32,987 nt of DNA from a virus. Shown here piece after piece: positions 15,334-22,262 of the stretch. Below the pieces are notes generated by a model that was given only the letters and a program-made list of their open reading frames with translations, had not been told where the DNA came from and searched no databases. The stretch lies in IMG/VR virus record IMGVR_UViG_3300036985_004988, positions 1 through 32,987 of that record; one strand, given 5' to 3'. The translations under genes and the position numbers were made by a program. The first letter of the stretch is position 1. Each line of letters opens with the position of its first letter.

Positions 15334-16887
15334 CTAGTCTGAACCCCAGACTCCTACCTTCTTCTTGTCGCTCTTCACTGCCAACTTGTTATAGGCACCA
15401 CTGGTTCCATCAACCTTATCCTTAAACTTACCTCTTGGAAAGTAACGCATCTCGTCTACGTAAGCTTTCGTCCATGGGCGAATGAGAACAGCAACGTTGC
15501 CTATGTATACTTGTGCAGAAAATGGTTCTGCTCGCTTTTCTTTACTGCCCTGACCACTCACACCATCCATGAATGCAGAGTACCCATCCAAGTTTTCAAC
15601 AGTACGCTCTGCGGATTCCTTACCACCACTGCCTGGTTCCTTCTCTGTCCAGACCGTAACTGCTTTTCCATCCATTTCTGCAGTGTCCTTAATGGTCTGT
15701 TCTCGCTGACCATGAGACCACTGCCCAGCAATGACGTCTGCAACGATATACTTGAAAGGACCTTGCTTCAACTTGTGCATCAGCACACCAGCCGTGAAGC
15801 ACCCACCACCAGTTGTCCCTGCCTTGTCCCAGTAACGGACACTCTTCTCTATCCATCGTTCATTGAAAGAATGCACAAGCACAAGATTGTCAACAGGAAT
15901 CATTGCTCCTTCACGTGGAACAGGACGCTGCTGTAATTGACCAGCAGAAGCATACGGACCTAACTCACCCTCCAGAGCCTTTAGTTCTACTTCTCCATAA
16001 CGCTCTGGGCAAAGAGGCTCTCCTTCTACTGTACGAGGATCCTTGAACTTCAATGGAGAGAGTGTTCTGTGATCGTTCCTTTCATACCTAGCAGGTAGAC
16101 AAAGAATATTCCATCCAGAATCCTTAGACAACACATGTCCTGCCAGATCCTCCTCATGCGAGCGTTGCATGATAATAAGGTAACGTCCCGTCTTGGGATT
16201 GTTCAGTCGTGTAGACATGACTTCATCCCACCAGAACAAAGTAGACTTCCTGTAGTTGTCGCTCTCTACCTCTCTTACGTTGTGGGCATCGTCTACAACA
16301 ATGATGTCACCACCTTCCCCAGTATTAGCACCGTTGACTGAAGTAGCAAGACGCACGCCTCCACGATTGTTAGCATACTTTACTTTGGTGTTCTCGTCAC
16401 CCAGGATTTCCATCCCTGGTTGGTAACGATTAACCAATCCCTGATATCGTTGTGACTGCAGAACACGACGACACTTAACGCTATCTCTTATGGAGAGAGT
16501 AGCTGCATAAGAAGAGAATAGCCAACGCAAACTAGGATATCTCAACCATCCATAAGATGGCAACATAACAGAAGAAAGCAAAGACTTAGTATGCCTAGGA
16601 GGCAGGTTGATAACCAACTTGCGAATCTGTCCTTCCAGTAATGCCTGTAAATGATCACAGACAGCATCCACGTGCCAACCACCAATATATGGGTCAGACT
16701 CTACAGTAGACCACATATAAGGTACATAATCACGCATGCTGCGGAAGGAGAGCTCTTGGTCTATTGTTTCCGCCGGAGGTAAGTTCTCCAGTAACGTCAA
16801 TAGCTCCCTGTCCGATTGCTGCTTCTCGTAATCCCTTTCTAATAATATCGCGGAGGGTGACAAGTTCGGTTCTCCCCAGTTTTCCAA
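15334..16887 (-). CDS. terL: Terminase large subunit
   Basis: 517 residues. ATPase part: Walker A-like 'PPRHTKSLLSS' (about 96-106, Lys101), 'WLFSSYAATLSI', Walker B 'DIIVVDDAHN' (194-203) and coupling 'YLIIMQRSHEEDLAG'. The nuclease part starts at 'RYWDKAGTTGGG' (Asp354). It cuts concatemeric DNA and drives it into the head through the portal. The start is uncertain: the longest frame begins with TTG at 16887 and overlaps terS by 158 bases; the first ATG, at 16737 (residue 51), overlaps by 8. The family's usual N-terminus extends above that ATG ('TIDQELSFRSMRDYV'), so an upstream start, such as the TTG at 16797 behind AGGGAG, is likely. The gene ends where the portal ribosome binding site begins. 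Confidence 0.9.
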   Translation of the reverse strand: MENWGEPNLSPSAILLERDYEKQQSDRELLTLLENLPPAETIDQELSFRSMRDYVPYMWSTVESDPYIGGWHVDAVCDHLQALLEGQIRKLVINLPPRHTKSLLSSVMLPSYGWLRYPSLRWLFSSYAATLSIRDSVKCRRVLQSQRYQGLVNRYQPGMEILGDENTKVKYANNRGGVRLATSVNGANTGEGGDIIVVDDAHNVREVESDNYRKSTLFWWDEVMSTRLNNPKTGRYLIIMQRSHEEDLAGHVLSKDSGWNILCLPARYERNDHRTLSPLKFKDPRTVEGEPLCPERYGEVELKALEGELGPYASAGQLQQRPVPREGAMIPVDNLVLVHSFNERWIEKSVRYWDKAGTTGGGCFTAGVLMHKLKQGPFKYIVADVIAGQWSHGQREQTIKDTAEMDGKAVTVWTEKEPGSGGKESAERTVENLDGYSAFMDGVSGQGSKEKRAEPFSAQVYIGNVAVLIRPWTKAYVDEMRYFPRGKFKDKVDGTSGAYNKLAVKSDKKKVGVWGSD

Positions 16888-17548
16888 GATCTAGTTCATG
16901 CCGATGATGCACGTCCACTTGCCCGGAAGTCTCGACGATTTGCCTATGTATATTCTTCCACCGTACAGGATCCCTGTTGCACAACCAGAAGATTGTAGCG
17001 ACAATGTTTGGAGGGATCCTGTGGGTTTTGGTTGTGCGCTTGACTGCTGGGATTCGTATCTTGTTTCCTTTTGCGTCTTCTGCTTTGACAGTGATGGTTG
17101 AAACAGTTTCGGACTTATACTCGTATCCGGTAGCTTGCCTAGAGAGGGAATGAGCAACTCTGTTAGTGATGTAATTCTCTCTAGCATTTTTAACTGCTCC
17201 CCTAAAGCGGGCAAGGAGCTCTCTGTACCGCACAATCCTAGCAACTTCTTCTGAGGACCTGCCTTGCATGTACTGTGATGCTGGATTGAGGAGGATATCT
17301 GTTTCGGGATCTTCTCCCATCCACTTATCAATGGTACTAGCGCCAACTCCGAGAAGCTTAGCAAGTTCTTTGTTGGTTGCTCCTGTAATTGTGCAAAAGT
17401 GTTTAGCTTTAGCAATGTAGCAACGTTTGAATTTACCAGTAGCAGGATGGGAGTGTTCGGGGTCATTGGATCTGACTATGCCTCTTTTGGTAATGTGTGT
17501 CCCGTACTCTCTTCCAGTATGGTTATCTGGATGGAGTGTTCTTCGCAT
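16730..17548 (-). CDS. terS: Terminase small subunit
   Basis: 272 residues, ATG at 17548. Residues about 42-75 form a helix-turn-helix of the terminase small-subunit type ('AKHFCTITGATNKELAKLLGVGASTIDKWMGEDPE'), and 'RIPPNIVATIFWLCNRDPVRWK' near residue 190 is the usual oligomerisation-end phrase of this family. It binds the packaging site and hands DNA to TerL. The N-terminal 40 residues are His/Arg-rich. No good ribosome binding site is seen for this ATG (CCCTCC lies there), so translation may be coupled to the gene that ends 10 bases upstream. Confidence 0.82.
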   Translation of the reverse strand: MRRTLHPDNHTGREYGTHITKRGIVRSNDPEHSHPATGKFKRCYIAKAKHFCTITGATNKELAKLLGVGASTIDKWMGEDPETDILLNPASQYMQGRSSEEVARIVRYRELLARFRGAVKNARENYITNRVAHSLSRQATGYEYKSETVSTITVKAEDAKGNKIRIPAVKRTTKTHRIPPNIVATIFWLCNRDPVRWKNIHRQIVETSGQVDVHHRHELDLGKLGRTELVTLRDIIRKGLREAAIGQGAIDVTGELTSGGNNRPRALLPQHA

Positions 17549-17557
17549 GGAGGGTTA

Positions 17558-17902
17558 CTACCTTTTGTTGTTGGCTTTGAATGGTTTTGCTGGTTCAGAG
17601 AGCTTTTCTTTTTCAGCAGGGACTTCTTTGACATTGGGGACATATGTGGCTTGATTTCCATCTACACGGAAACGAATGGGAAGGATACGGGGATCTGGAT
17701 GGGTGAATACAATGAAGACAACCTGAATCTGTGGATCTGTTTGGGTAGAGATTGTCAAGCGAGTGTCTCTTAGGCATTGGGCTAACGTTTGCATTGAGGA
17801 TCCTTTCGGTTGAGGAGCAGCGTTGCTTACTGTGAGGACGACCAACCATATCAACACTATTACACCTACGCAGGAAACAGTGAATCGTATATCCTTGTTC
17901 AT
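17558..17902 (-). CDS. Small membrane-anchored or exported protein at the head of the left arm
   Basis: A 114-residue frame with ATG at 17902 and CAGG upstream. Residues 8-28 ('TVSCVGVIVLIWLVVLTVSNA') form one membrane segment or signal anchor; the C-terminal two thirds are polar, with 'LAQCLRDTRLTISTQTDPQIQVVFIVFTHPDPRILPIRFRVDGN' and a Lys/Pro/Glu tail. It is the first gene of the leftward operon. A spanin, holin partner or envelope protein are all possible, but no family is recognised. Confidence 0.6.
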   Translation of the reverse strand: MNKDIRFTVSCVGVIVLIWLVVLTVSNAAPQPKGSSMQTLAQCLRDTRLTISTQTDPQIQVVFIVFTHPDPRILPIRFRVDGNQATYVPNVKEVPAEKEKLSEPAKPFKANNKR

Positions 17903-17924
17903 GATAATACCTGTTGATTAAAGT

Positions 17925-17992
17925 GTCGGCTGATCAACACAGACGAGTGAATCACAGACAAGTGAAATAACTCCCGCAATTGATCAGCCGAC
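17925..17992. promoter_or_regulatory. 13-base inverted repeat upstream of the leftward operon
   Basis: GTCGGCTGATCAA (17925-17937) and its exact complement (17980-17992) lie 42 bases apart, just upstream of the first leftward gene. Each arm contains TGATCA. Candidates are an operator pair for a regulator controlling the left arm, or a large hairpin in the 5' leader of that mRNA. No recognisable leftward sigma70 promoter was found by eye in 17903-18120. Confidence 0.5.
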
Positions 17993-18127
17993 GTTTCCCG
18001 GAACTGATGCTATATACAACCCTATCACGACGTCACTCTACATCAAATTGAGCTATATTGTATACCCTTTGCCAGGCAACCCGAGAGCTACGGGCAAATA
18101 TAGGTTAAGATTGTATCAGTTGCTTGC

Positions 18128-18156
18128 TTTACATGTAATACAGCAGGGTGTATAGT
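18128..18156 (+). promoter_or_regulatory. Sigma70-type promoter facing right
   Basis: TTTACA (18128-18133), a 17-base spacer and TATAGT (18151-18156) form a near-consensus promoter. The predicted start is near 18163. It is the best promoter seen in the divergent region and would transcribe the gene-free stretch that follows and possibly the whole right arm. Confidence 0.6.
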
Positions 18157-18162
18157 GTCTGC

Positions 18163-18785
18163 AGTTCTTTTACATAGTGGGTTCAGGCGGTACGAAGTAC
18201 TTGAAGACGGCAGTGATGAGAGCGGAAGTAGGAGCCGACCGAAGTTAGGAAGGCCACAGTAATCCGAAGCCGATCACTAGGATCAAACGATCGATGCCCA
18301 GAGTGAAGGAAAACTGGACCCATAGGTGGATACCGAGGATAGGGATCGAAATCACGGAACACGGTAATCAATGGGAAGAAGTGTTGGCGAATCCAACACC
18401 ATGCCCAATTACAAGTTGATGGAAACGAAGTGAATTAGGTGACCCTCTTGGTGGACAAATCCACTTGTGAGTTCCACGAGGAACAGTTGAGACATTCGAA
18501 GAAAATGTTTCCAACGCAAGCAAGCCACAGTTAGCCAAACAAAAGTTCATCTACGGATGACAATCCAAGCTACTGTGAACACTTCGCCGACGGATACGAA
18601 TGTTAAACTGTGGAACGCTAGAACTGACTACATGCCATGGGTAACGGCTATCAGGAATCAAGCAAACTAAACCGTGAGGAAGTTTGTCTGAGATTGGCCT
18701 GGTGGTGGTCGTCCAGTCAGTCTTTGAGAATCCTTTTCTTTTGTTAGTTCCGACGGGAGGCGGTAATCCTCCCCCAATTTATCTT
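18163..18785 (+). ncRNA. Candidate large structured non-coding RNA
   Basis: About 620 bases without a plausible gene, downstream of the 18128 promoter. Perfect stems seen by eye: AGTGAT/ATCACT (18212-18217 with 18273-18278); GTGTTGG/CCAACAC (18381-18399); GTGGA/TCCAC with a CAAA loop (18451-18464); GTTCC/GGAAC with an ACGA loop (18471-18484); CCACAGTT/AACTGTGG (18525-18532 with 18606-18613), which encloses TCATC-UACG-GATGA (18547-18560, a classic cUACGg tetraloop) and AACA(c)TTCG/CGAATGTT (18578-18604); and CAAACT/AGTTTG (18663-18686). CGAA occurs repeatedly in loops. It ends at the GGGAGG/CCTCCC hairpin (18755-18773). Size, phage context and density of stems suggest a ROOL- or GOLLD-class RNA, but I cannot confirm a family by eye. 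Confidence 0.55.
18755..18773 (+). terminator. Hairpin at the end of the candidate ncRNA
   Basis: GGGAGG (18755-18760) pairs with CCTCCC (18768-18773) around CGGTAAT, followed by CCAATTTATC. There is no run of T, so it may mark a processed 3' end rather than a terminator. The 18786-18920 stretch after it holds no gene I can support. Confidence 0.35.
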
Positions 18786-18924
18786 GCTAGAACTACTCCC
18801 ATTCAACAAGGAAAGGAAAGGAGGCTTCCATGGAGCGACGATAGTGTTGCCAAATGGTGGTGACGTCCCACTAACAATAGCAACATGACAATAGCCTATC
18901 ACTTCAATCTTTTACAACTTAAAA

Positions 18925-18960
18925 GGTAGGGTGAAAGTCCCTACCCCAATTTATTGGGTA
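18925..18960 (+). promoter_or_regulatory. Two mutually exclusive hairpins in the leader of the right arm
   Basis: Hairpin A: GGTAGGG (18925-18931) with CCCTACC (18939-18945), loop TGAAAGT. Hairpin B: TACCCCAA (18942-18949) with TTGGGTA (18954-18960), one bulged C. They share 18942-18945, so only one can form at a time. The layout is that of an attenuator or switch 52 bases before the first gene. Hairpin A is followed by CCAATTTAT, as is the 18755 hairpin. Confidence 0.45.
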
Positions 18961-19012
18961 CGAGTATCAGTTGGTCAACGGACAAAGTAACAAAGTAACA
19001 AGGAGGATGAGG

Positions 19013-19258
19013 ATGAGGACAAAGATTCATTTACTGAACAATAAGGTTCTTGGGGACATTCGGGAGAACCTTGGTGCTAAAAGCAGTACTGATACAAGTA
19101 AGGATCACCTGATTGAAAGAATGAGTGCACGGGAACTGTTCAATGAATATCTTCTGTGGAATGGTATCATTGGATACACGGACTCCATTCTCCTTGCGGT
19201 TGAAAATACAAACGACGCTTCTGGATGGGAAGATTCAAGCAAGGATAATTTTAAGTGA
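19013..19258 (+). CDS. Hypothetical protein, first gene of the right arm
   Basis: 81 residues from ATG at 19013, chosen because AGGAGG (19001-19006) lies 6 bases upstream; another ATG at 19007 directly abuts that site. The protein (MRTKIHLLNNKVLGDIRENLG...) is soluble and mostly helical, with 'HLIERMSARELFNEYLLWNGIIGYTDSILLAVE'. I do not recognise the family. It is the first of a series of short genes that are probably early functions. Confidence 0.8.
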   Translation: MRTKIHLLNNKVLGDIRENLGAKSSTDTSKDHLIERMSARELFNEYLLWNGIIGYTDSILLAVENTNDASGWEDSSKDNFK

Positions 19259-19302
19259 TCACTTCGTTCAAAAATCAAACCAAACAAAAGGAGGACAGGA
19301 CA

Positions 19303-19590
19303 GTGAACAGAAATAAGCAACATATGGAGTTGGCTGACAGGTTGTTAACTCTGGCTACGGAAATCGATATAGCGAAGAGCCCCTATACTCCACATCGTGT
19401 GGGCTATGTTTCAGATGAAGTCTGCCATAAGCTACGGTTTCTAATCCAGACATCTTCAGTGGATGAATGGAAATTCTGGTTTGGGTTTCAGAAACAGATG
19501 AACACCATATGGAATTCCATGCGTTGTGCAAATCCTGATATGGTATCGCTTACGCTGAAACTGCTGGCTGCTGAGATACGTCGTTCTTGA
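19303..19590 (+). CDS. Hypothetical helical protein
   Basis: 95 residues with a GTG start at 19303, chosen because AAGGAGG lies 8 bases upstream; the longer frame from 19255 has no such site. The protein is helical ('MELADRLLTLATEIDIAKSP', 'SVDEWKFWFGFQKQMNTIWNSM') with three Trp. No family is recognised. It has the AAAGGAGGACAGG leader also seen before the next gene. Confidence 0.75.
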   Translation: MNRNKQHMELADRLLTLATEIDIAKSPYTPHRVGYVSDEVCHKLRFLIQTSSVDEWKFWFGFQKQMNTIWNSMRCANPDMVSLTLKLLAAEIRRS

Positions 19591-19624
19591 GTAAGTAACA
19601 CTTCATCCAAAGGAGGACAGGGAA

Positions 19625-19885
19625 ATGACACTGCGTGACTTATTTGATGCTATCGAAGATCTGCGGAGAGAGAATCCAGACACAGATGTGGATGGGATGG
19701 AAGTCTACGTGTCCTGTGATTATGGGGATCACAGTCACACGCAACAGTTGGTTGGTATTGGTGATCCACGGATTATCAAACCCAGGAAAACTGCTTACAG
19801 TGAAACTGGGTTGGCTCTTCCTCATGAGGATGAGGAAGGCGAGGAACATGGTAGTGGGGATGAAGTGATTGTTCTATGTCAGTAA
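19625..19885 (+). CDS. Hypothetical acidic protein
   Basis: 86 residues, ATG at 19625 behind AAAGGAGGACAGGGAA. It opens with a helix (TLRDLFDAIEDLRRENPDTDVDG) and continues with strands and a 'VSCDYGDHSHTQQLVGIG' segment; the C-terminal third is rich in Glu and Gly. The layout resembles small phage early proteins with a helical front and an acidic end, but I cannot name a family. Confidence 0.8.
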   Translation: MTLRDLFDAIEDLRRENPDTDVDGMEVYVSCDYGDHSHTQQLVGIGDPRIIKPRKTAYSETGLALPHEDEEGEEHGSGDEVIVLCQ

Positions 19886-19903
19886 CAGAGAAAGGAGTAC
19901 GGT

Positions 19904-20215
19904 ATGGCCAGATGCAAAGTTGGTCAGTCTCGGGGTCGAGTCGTGGTGGATGTCTGGAGGAGGAATAAGAAAGGGTGGTGTGCAAGTACCTACATCCGTT
20001 GTGGGGTAATTGAACCTATCACTCCTGGTATGGTCAATAGGATCCAGAAGAAGTTAGAGGCTACACTTCGAGTATTCCTTGCTCATGAGAAGTTCCTCAG
20101 GGAGCAAGGTGTCCGTTGTAAAAAGTGTTCCTATCGTAAAACTGACTGGCCTACCAGATGTGGTGCTCTGTATCAGGAGTGTCCCCGAAACAAGAAAGGA
20201 GGAATCCGGAAATAG
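19904..20215 (+). CDS. Small basic protein with a Cys cluster
   Basis: 103 residues, ATG at 19904 behind GAAAGGAGTACGGT. It is basic, with a helix 'ITPGMVNRIQKKLEATLRVFLAHEKFLREQG' and a C-terminal 'CKKCSYRKTDWPTRCGALYQECP' block whose four Cys could hold a zinc ion. It may bind nucleic acid. No family is recognised. Confidence 0.75.
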   Translation: MARCKVGQSRGRVVVDVWRRNKKGWCASTYIRCGVIEPITPGMVNRIQKKLEATLRVFLAHEKFLREQGVRCKKCSYRKTDWPTRCGALYQECPRNKKGGIRK

Positions 20216-20262
20216 ATCAGTTCGTTGGTAAGTTCGGACATTAAGCAATAAGGAGCATGGAA

Positions 20263-20652
20263 ATGATAAATTGCATTGCTTGTGAAAATACAGGTTTAGC
20301 CAGTAATGGCTGTCCATGCGGAGTATGTGGTCACATAAACAGAAACAACAAGGAGAAAGTCATGTCGAAGAAGAACAGCAAGAACGAGAAGAATGAGAAG
20401 AAGTCAAAGGTCGAGAAGAGTGAGAAGGCAGCGGTCCGGACAAAGTTTGGGCATCTGCTTTCCACGATGAGTGGAATGATTGACAACCTGGTGCTGGCTG
20501 GAACTTCGCTGAAGGCAGCGGAAAAGGCCATCAAGAAGTTCAACAAGGACTGCGCGAATGCCGAGCGGAAGTTCAAGTTGCACGTTGCCCACCTGATCAA
20601 GGACAAGAACGTTAAGGTCGTGATCAAGGGTGATGTGTACAAAGCCAAGTAG
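20263..20652 (+). CDS. Zinc-knuckle leader joined to a phage early domain shared with the acidic protein
   Basis: 129 residues from ATG 20263, 7 bases after AAGGAG. The first 25 residues form a CxxC...CxCxxC zinc knuckle ('CIACENTGLASNGCPCGVCG'). A second in-frame ATG at 20362 also has AAGGAG 6 bases upstream and would give a 96-residue protein starting MSKKNSKNEK. The last 68 residues (FGHLLSTMSGMIDNLV...DVYKAK) match the C-terminal 71 residues of the very acidic protein encoded at 30599-31729, so they form a shared domain; the SD-ATG layout of that gene resembles the 20362 site. One frame may thus give two proteins. Confidence 0.75.
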   Translation: MINCIACENTGLASNGCPCGVCGHINRNNKEKVMSKKNSKNEKNEKKSKVEKSEKAAVRTKFGHLLSTMSGMIDNLVLAGTSLKAAEKAIKKFNKDCANAERKFKLHVAHLIKDKNVKVVIKGDVYKAK

Positions 20653-20669
20653 GATCACTTCAGTCCGAA

Positions 20670-20714
20670 ACGGTAAGGGTATGTTCCTTACCGTATGACA
20701 GTATTGTACTGTCA
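20670..20714 (+). terminator. Two adjacent perfect hairpins
   Basis: ACGGTAAGG/CCTTACCGT (20670-20678 with 20686-20694, loop GTATGTT) is followed after one base by TGACAGT/ACTGTCA (20696-20702 with 20708-20714, loop ATTGT). Neither is followed by a T-run. They fill much of the 100-base gap between two early genes and probably limit read-through or act as mRNA processing sites. Confidence 0.5.
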
Positions 20715-20753
20715 CTGATGAGGACAAGTCAGAAACAATAAAGGAAATGCATA

Positions 20754-20972
20754 ATGAGAACTCTGGAAGAGTTACGAGGATCTGCAAGTAAGAGTGCCCT
20801 AAGTCGTCAGCACAATATAGTATGGATGCCTCCATGTCATTCTGAAAGTAAGAGTACCCAAATTGGCCAGTGCTTAAAGTGCCAAAAGGAAGTCTACCTT
20901 TGTATGAACCCTTCCCCTAATGGAGTGGACATTGGGGGAGAAGCTATTTCCATGAACTGCAAATGCAAATAA
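20754..20972 (+). CDS. Hypothetical small Cys-containing protein
   Basis: 72 residues, ATG at 20754 behind AAAGGAAATGCATA. A zinc-ribbon-like CLKC (about 40-43) is followed by 'EVYLCMNPSP' and a C-terminal 'MNCKCK', giving two pairs of Cys that could bind zinc. No family is recognised. Confidence 0.7.
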   Translation: MRTLEELRGSASKSALSRQHNIVWMPPCHSESKSTQIGQCLKCQKEVYLCMNPSPNGVDIGGEAISMNCKCK

Positions 20973-20987
20973 GAAAGGAACTGATAG

Positions 20988-21239
20988 ATGCCTATCAAAA
21001 GAATAAAGGAATGTACAAACAAGTTCATCACGGTGGTCAAGACCGATGGACACTACCGAACACTTGTTCGGAAGGTAAGCGATCAGTCAGTCCTTGAAGA
21101 GAAAATAAGCAAAACAAAGAAAGGAGCATTCATCAGGGCAAGGAAGTTCGGTCAGAAGTATCTGATCTTCAGAGGAACTTACTTTGCTACCATCAGGCTG
21201 GGCAAGATGAAGGGTGCTAAGTGGATAAGGCAAAAGTAG
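20988..21239 (+). CDS. Hypothetical basic protein
   Basis: 83 residues, ATG at 20988 behind AAAGGAACTGATAG. Very basic, with strands 'KFITVVKTDGHYRTLVRKV' and 'KYLIFRGTYFATIRLGKMKGAKW'. It could be a small nucleic-acid-binding beta protein. No family is recognised. Confidence 0.7.
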   Translation: MPIKRIKECTNKFITVVKTDGHYRTLVRKVSDQSVLEEKISKTKKGAFIRARKFGQKYLIFRGTYFATIRLGKMKGAKWIRQK

Positions 21240-21252
21240 AAAGGAGTACAAC

Positions 21253-21465
21253 ATGATAGCGAAACAATACACAGTAATGGCAGTTCCTGGTATCACAGTG
21301 AACGGACAATGTCTTCTCACTATCGGTGAAGTGATACAAGTTGGAAATGGTCCAAAGCGATTCCGACGTGTTCCAAAGCAAATCGTCTCCGAGTACAGGG
21401 ACGAAGTAGTAAGGGAGGCTCAGAAACTTCAAGCCTTGGAAAACGAGTTGACAAAGGGGATCTGA
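21253..21465 (+). CDS. Hypothetical protein
   Basis: 70 residues, ATG at 21253 behind AAAGGAGTACAAC. It has an N-terminal beta region ('YTVMAVPGITVNGQCLLTIGEVIQV') and a C-terminal helix ('SEYRDEVVREAQKLQALENEL'). Its stop overlaps the next start by one base (TGATG). No family is recognised. Confidence 0.7.
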   Translation: MIAKQYTVMAVPGITVNGQCLLTIGEVIQVGNGPKRFRRVPKQIVSEYRDEVVREAQKLQALENELTKGI

Positions 21466-21614
21466 TGAAGATATACATCTACGACTGGTTAGTTACAATG
21501 TCTGATGGTACTTTGAAAATAGTATCAGCAGACAGGAGACGTAGGGCATTGATATATGCCAACGTCACCTTTATGGAAAAGCATGGTAGGGTGAAATCCC
21601 TAAGGAGAATGTAA
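21465..21614 (+). CDS. Small basic protein, coupled to its neighbours
   Basis: A 49-residue frame (MKIYIYDWLVTMSDGTLKIV... ending RRM) that starts inside the stop of the previous gene (TGATG) and ends one base before the next start. The tight fit on both sides makes it a real gene although it is short. Its last codons hold the AAGGAG used by the next gene and the hairpin TAGGG-TGAAAT-CCCTA (21587-21602), which shares GGTAGGGTGAAA with hairpin A at 18925. Function unknown. Confidence 0.65.
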   Translation: MKIYIYDWLVTMSDGTLKIVSADRRRRALIYANVTFMEKHGRVKSLRRM

Positions 21615-21615
21615 T

Positions 21616-22230
21616 ATGTCTATGGGGAAACTTCCAAACACCAGGAAGAAAACTGTGGATGAGTGTGTGGTCGTTATGTTTATTCTGGTAATAGTGTACT
21701 TCATTGCTAGTGATATAGCGACGAGGTATGTCTATAGCAGAATGAGACCTACTCAACCACAGAAAGCGTATTGGATATACCAAACGCCGCAAAGTGAAAA
21801 GATCAAAGTAAAAATATACAAGGAGAAACCAGTGAAACCTGAAACAGTAGCAAAGGTGATTGTAGCAGTATGCTTCGTTGAAACAGTAGCAAAAGTGATT
21901 GAAGCAGTATGCTTCGTTGAAAACCAAACAGGAAATCCAACTCTGTTAGGTGATGGTGGGGATGCTGTAGGTGTTCTCCAGATCCACACTGAAATGGTTG
22001 ATGAGTGTAACAGGATTATGGGTAAAAAGGTCTGGGGCTATGCAGACAGAAACGATCCTGTTAAGTCGCGAGCAATGGCCTGGTGCTTTTTCAACCATAG
22101 GCAAAATCATTATGGTCTTGGAGACGAGCTAGATGAACAGATACGCCTTGGTGGTCTGTGGAACAAGCCAAATGGTACTGCGAAAGCGGACTACCTAAAC
22201 AAGGTTAGAGTTGCTCTGGCTATGCTGTAA
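21616..22230 (+). CDS. Membrane-anchored lytic transglycosylase-like protein
   Basis: 204 residues, ATG at 21616, with AAGGAG inside the previous gene. Residues 18-34 ('VVVMFILVIVYFIASDI') form one membrane anchor; a Pro/Lys linker follows. About 89-200 resembles transglycosylase/lysozyme-like domains: 'AVCFVENQTGNPTLLGDGGDAVGVLQIHTEMVDECNRI' gives a candidate catalytic Glu102, a glycine loop and 'G-x-L-Q-I-H', followed by 'ADRNDPVKSRAMAWCFFNHR'. Such an enzyme cuts peptidoglycan glycan strands. A 39-base in-frame tandem duplication lies just before Glu102. The gene is in the early arm, not next to other lysis genes. Confidence 0.65.
   Translation: MSMGKLPNTRKKTVDECVVVMFILVIVYFIASDIATRYVYSRMRPTQPQKAYWIYQTPQSEKIKVKIYKEKPVKPETVAKVIVAVCFVETVAKVIEAVCFVENQTGNPTLLGDGGDAVGVLQIHTEMVDECNRIMGKKVWGYADRNDPVKSRAMAWCFFNHRQNHYGLGDELDEQIRLGGLWNKPNGTAKADYLNKVRVALAML
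21841..21918 (+). repeat. Tandem 39-base in-frame duplication
   Basis: Two direct copies (21841-21879 and 21880-21918) match at 37 of 39 bases. Each encodes a 13-residue unit, E-T-V-A-K-V-I-x-A-V-C-F-V, with V or E at x. The unit repeats the helix that ends at the candidate catalytic Glu102, so Glu residues recur at 76, 89 and 102. The near identity at the DNA level shows it is recent or kept by gene conversion. Confidence 0.95.
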
Positions 22231-22262
22231 ATAATCAGGAGGAAGAGAATTAGGAGACTACA

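Noticed and set aside
18183-18550. Two minus-strand frames of about 60 residues
   Set aside because: They have odd composition, no ribosome binding site and run through the structured RNA candidate.
18163-18785. Group I or II intron, RNase P RNA or a protein gene
   Set aside because: No intron core or domain V, no P RNA core pattern and no flanking exon were recognised. The short frames here lack ribosome binding sites and break the stems.
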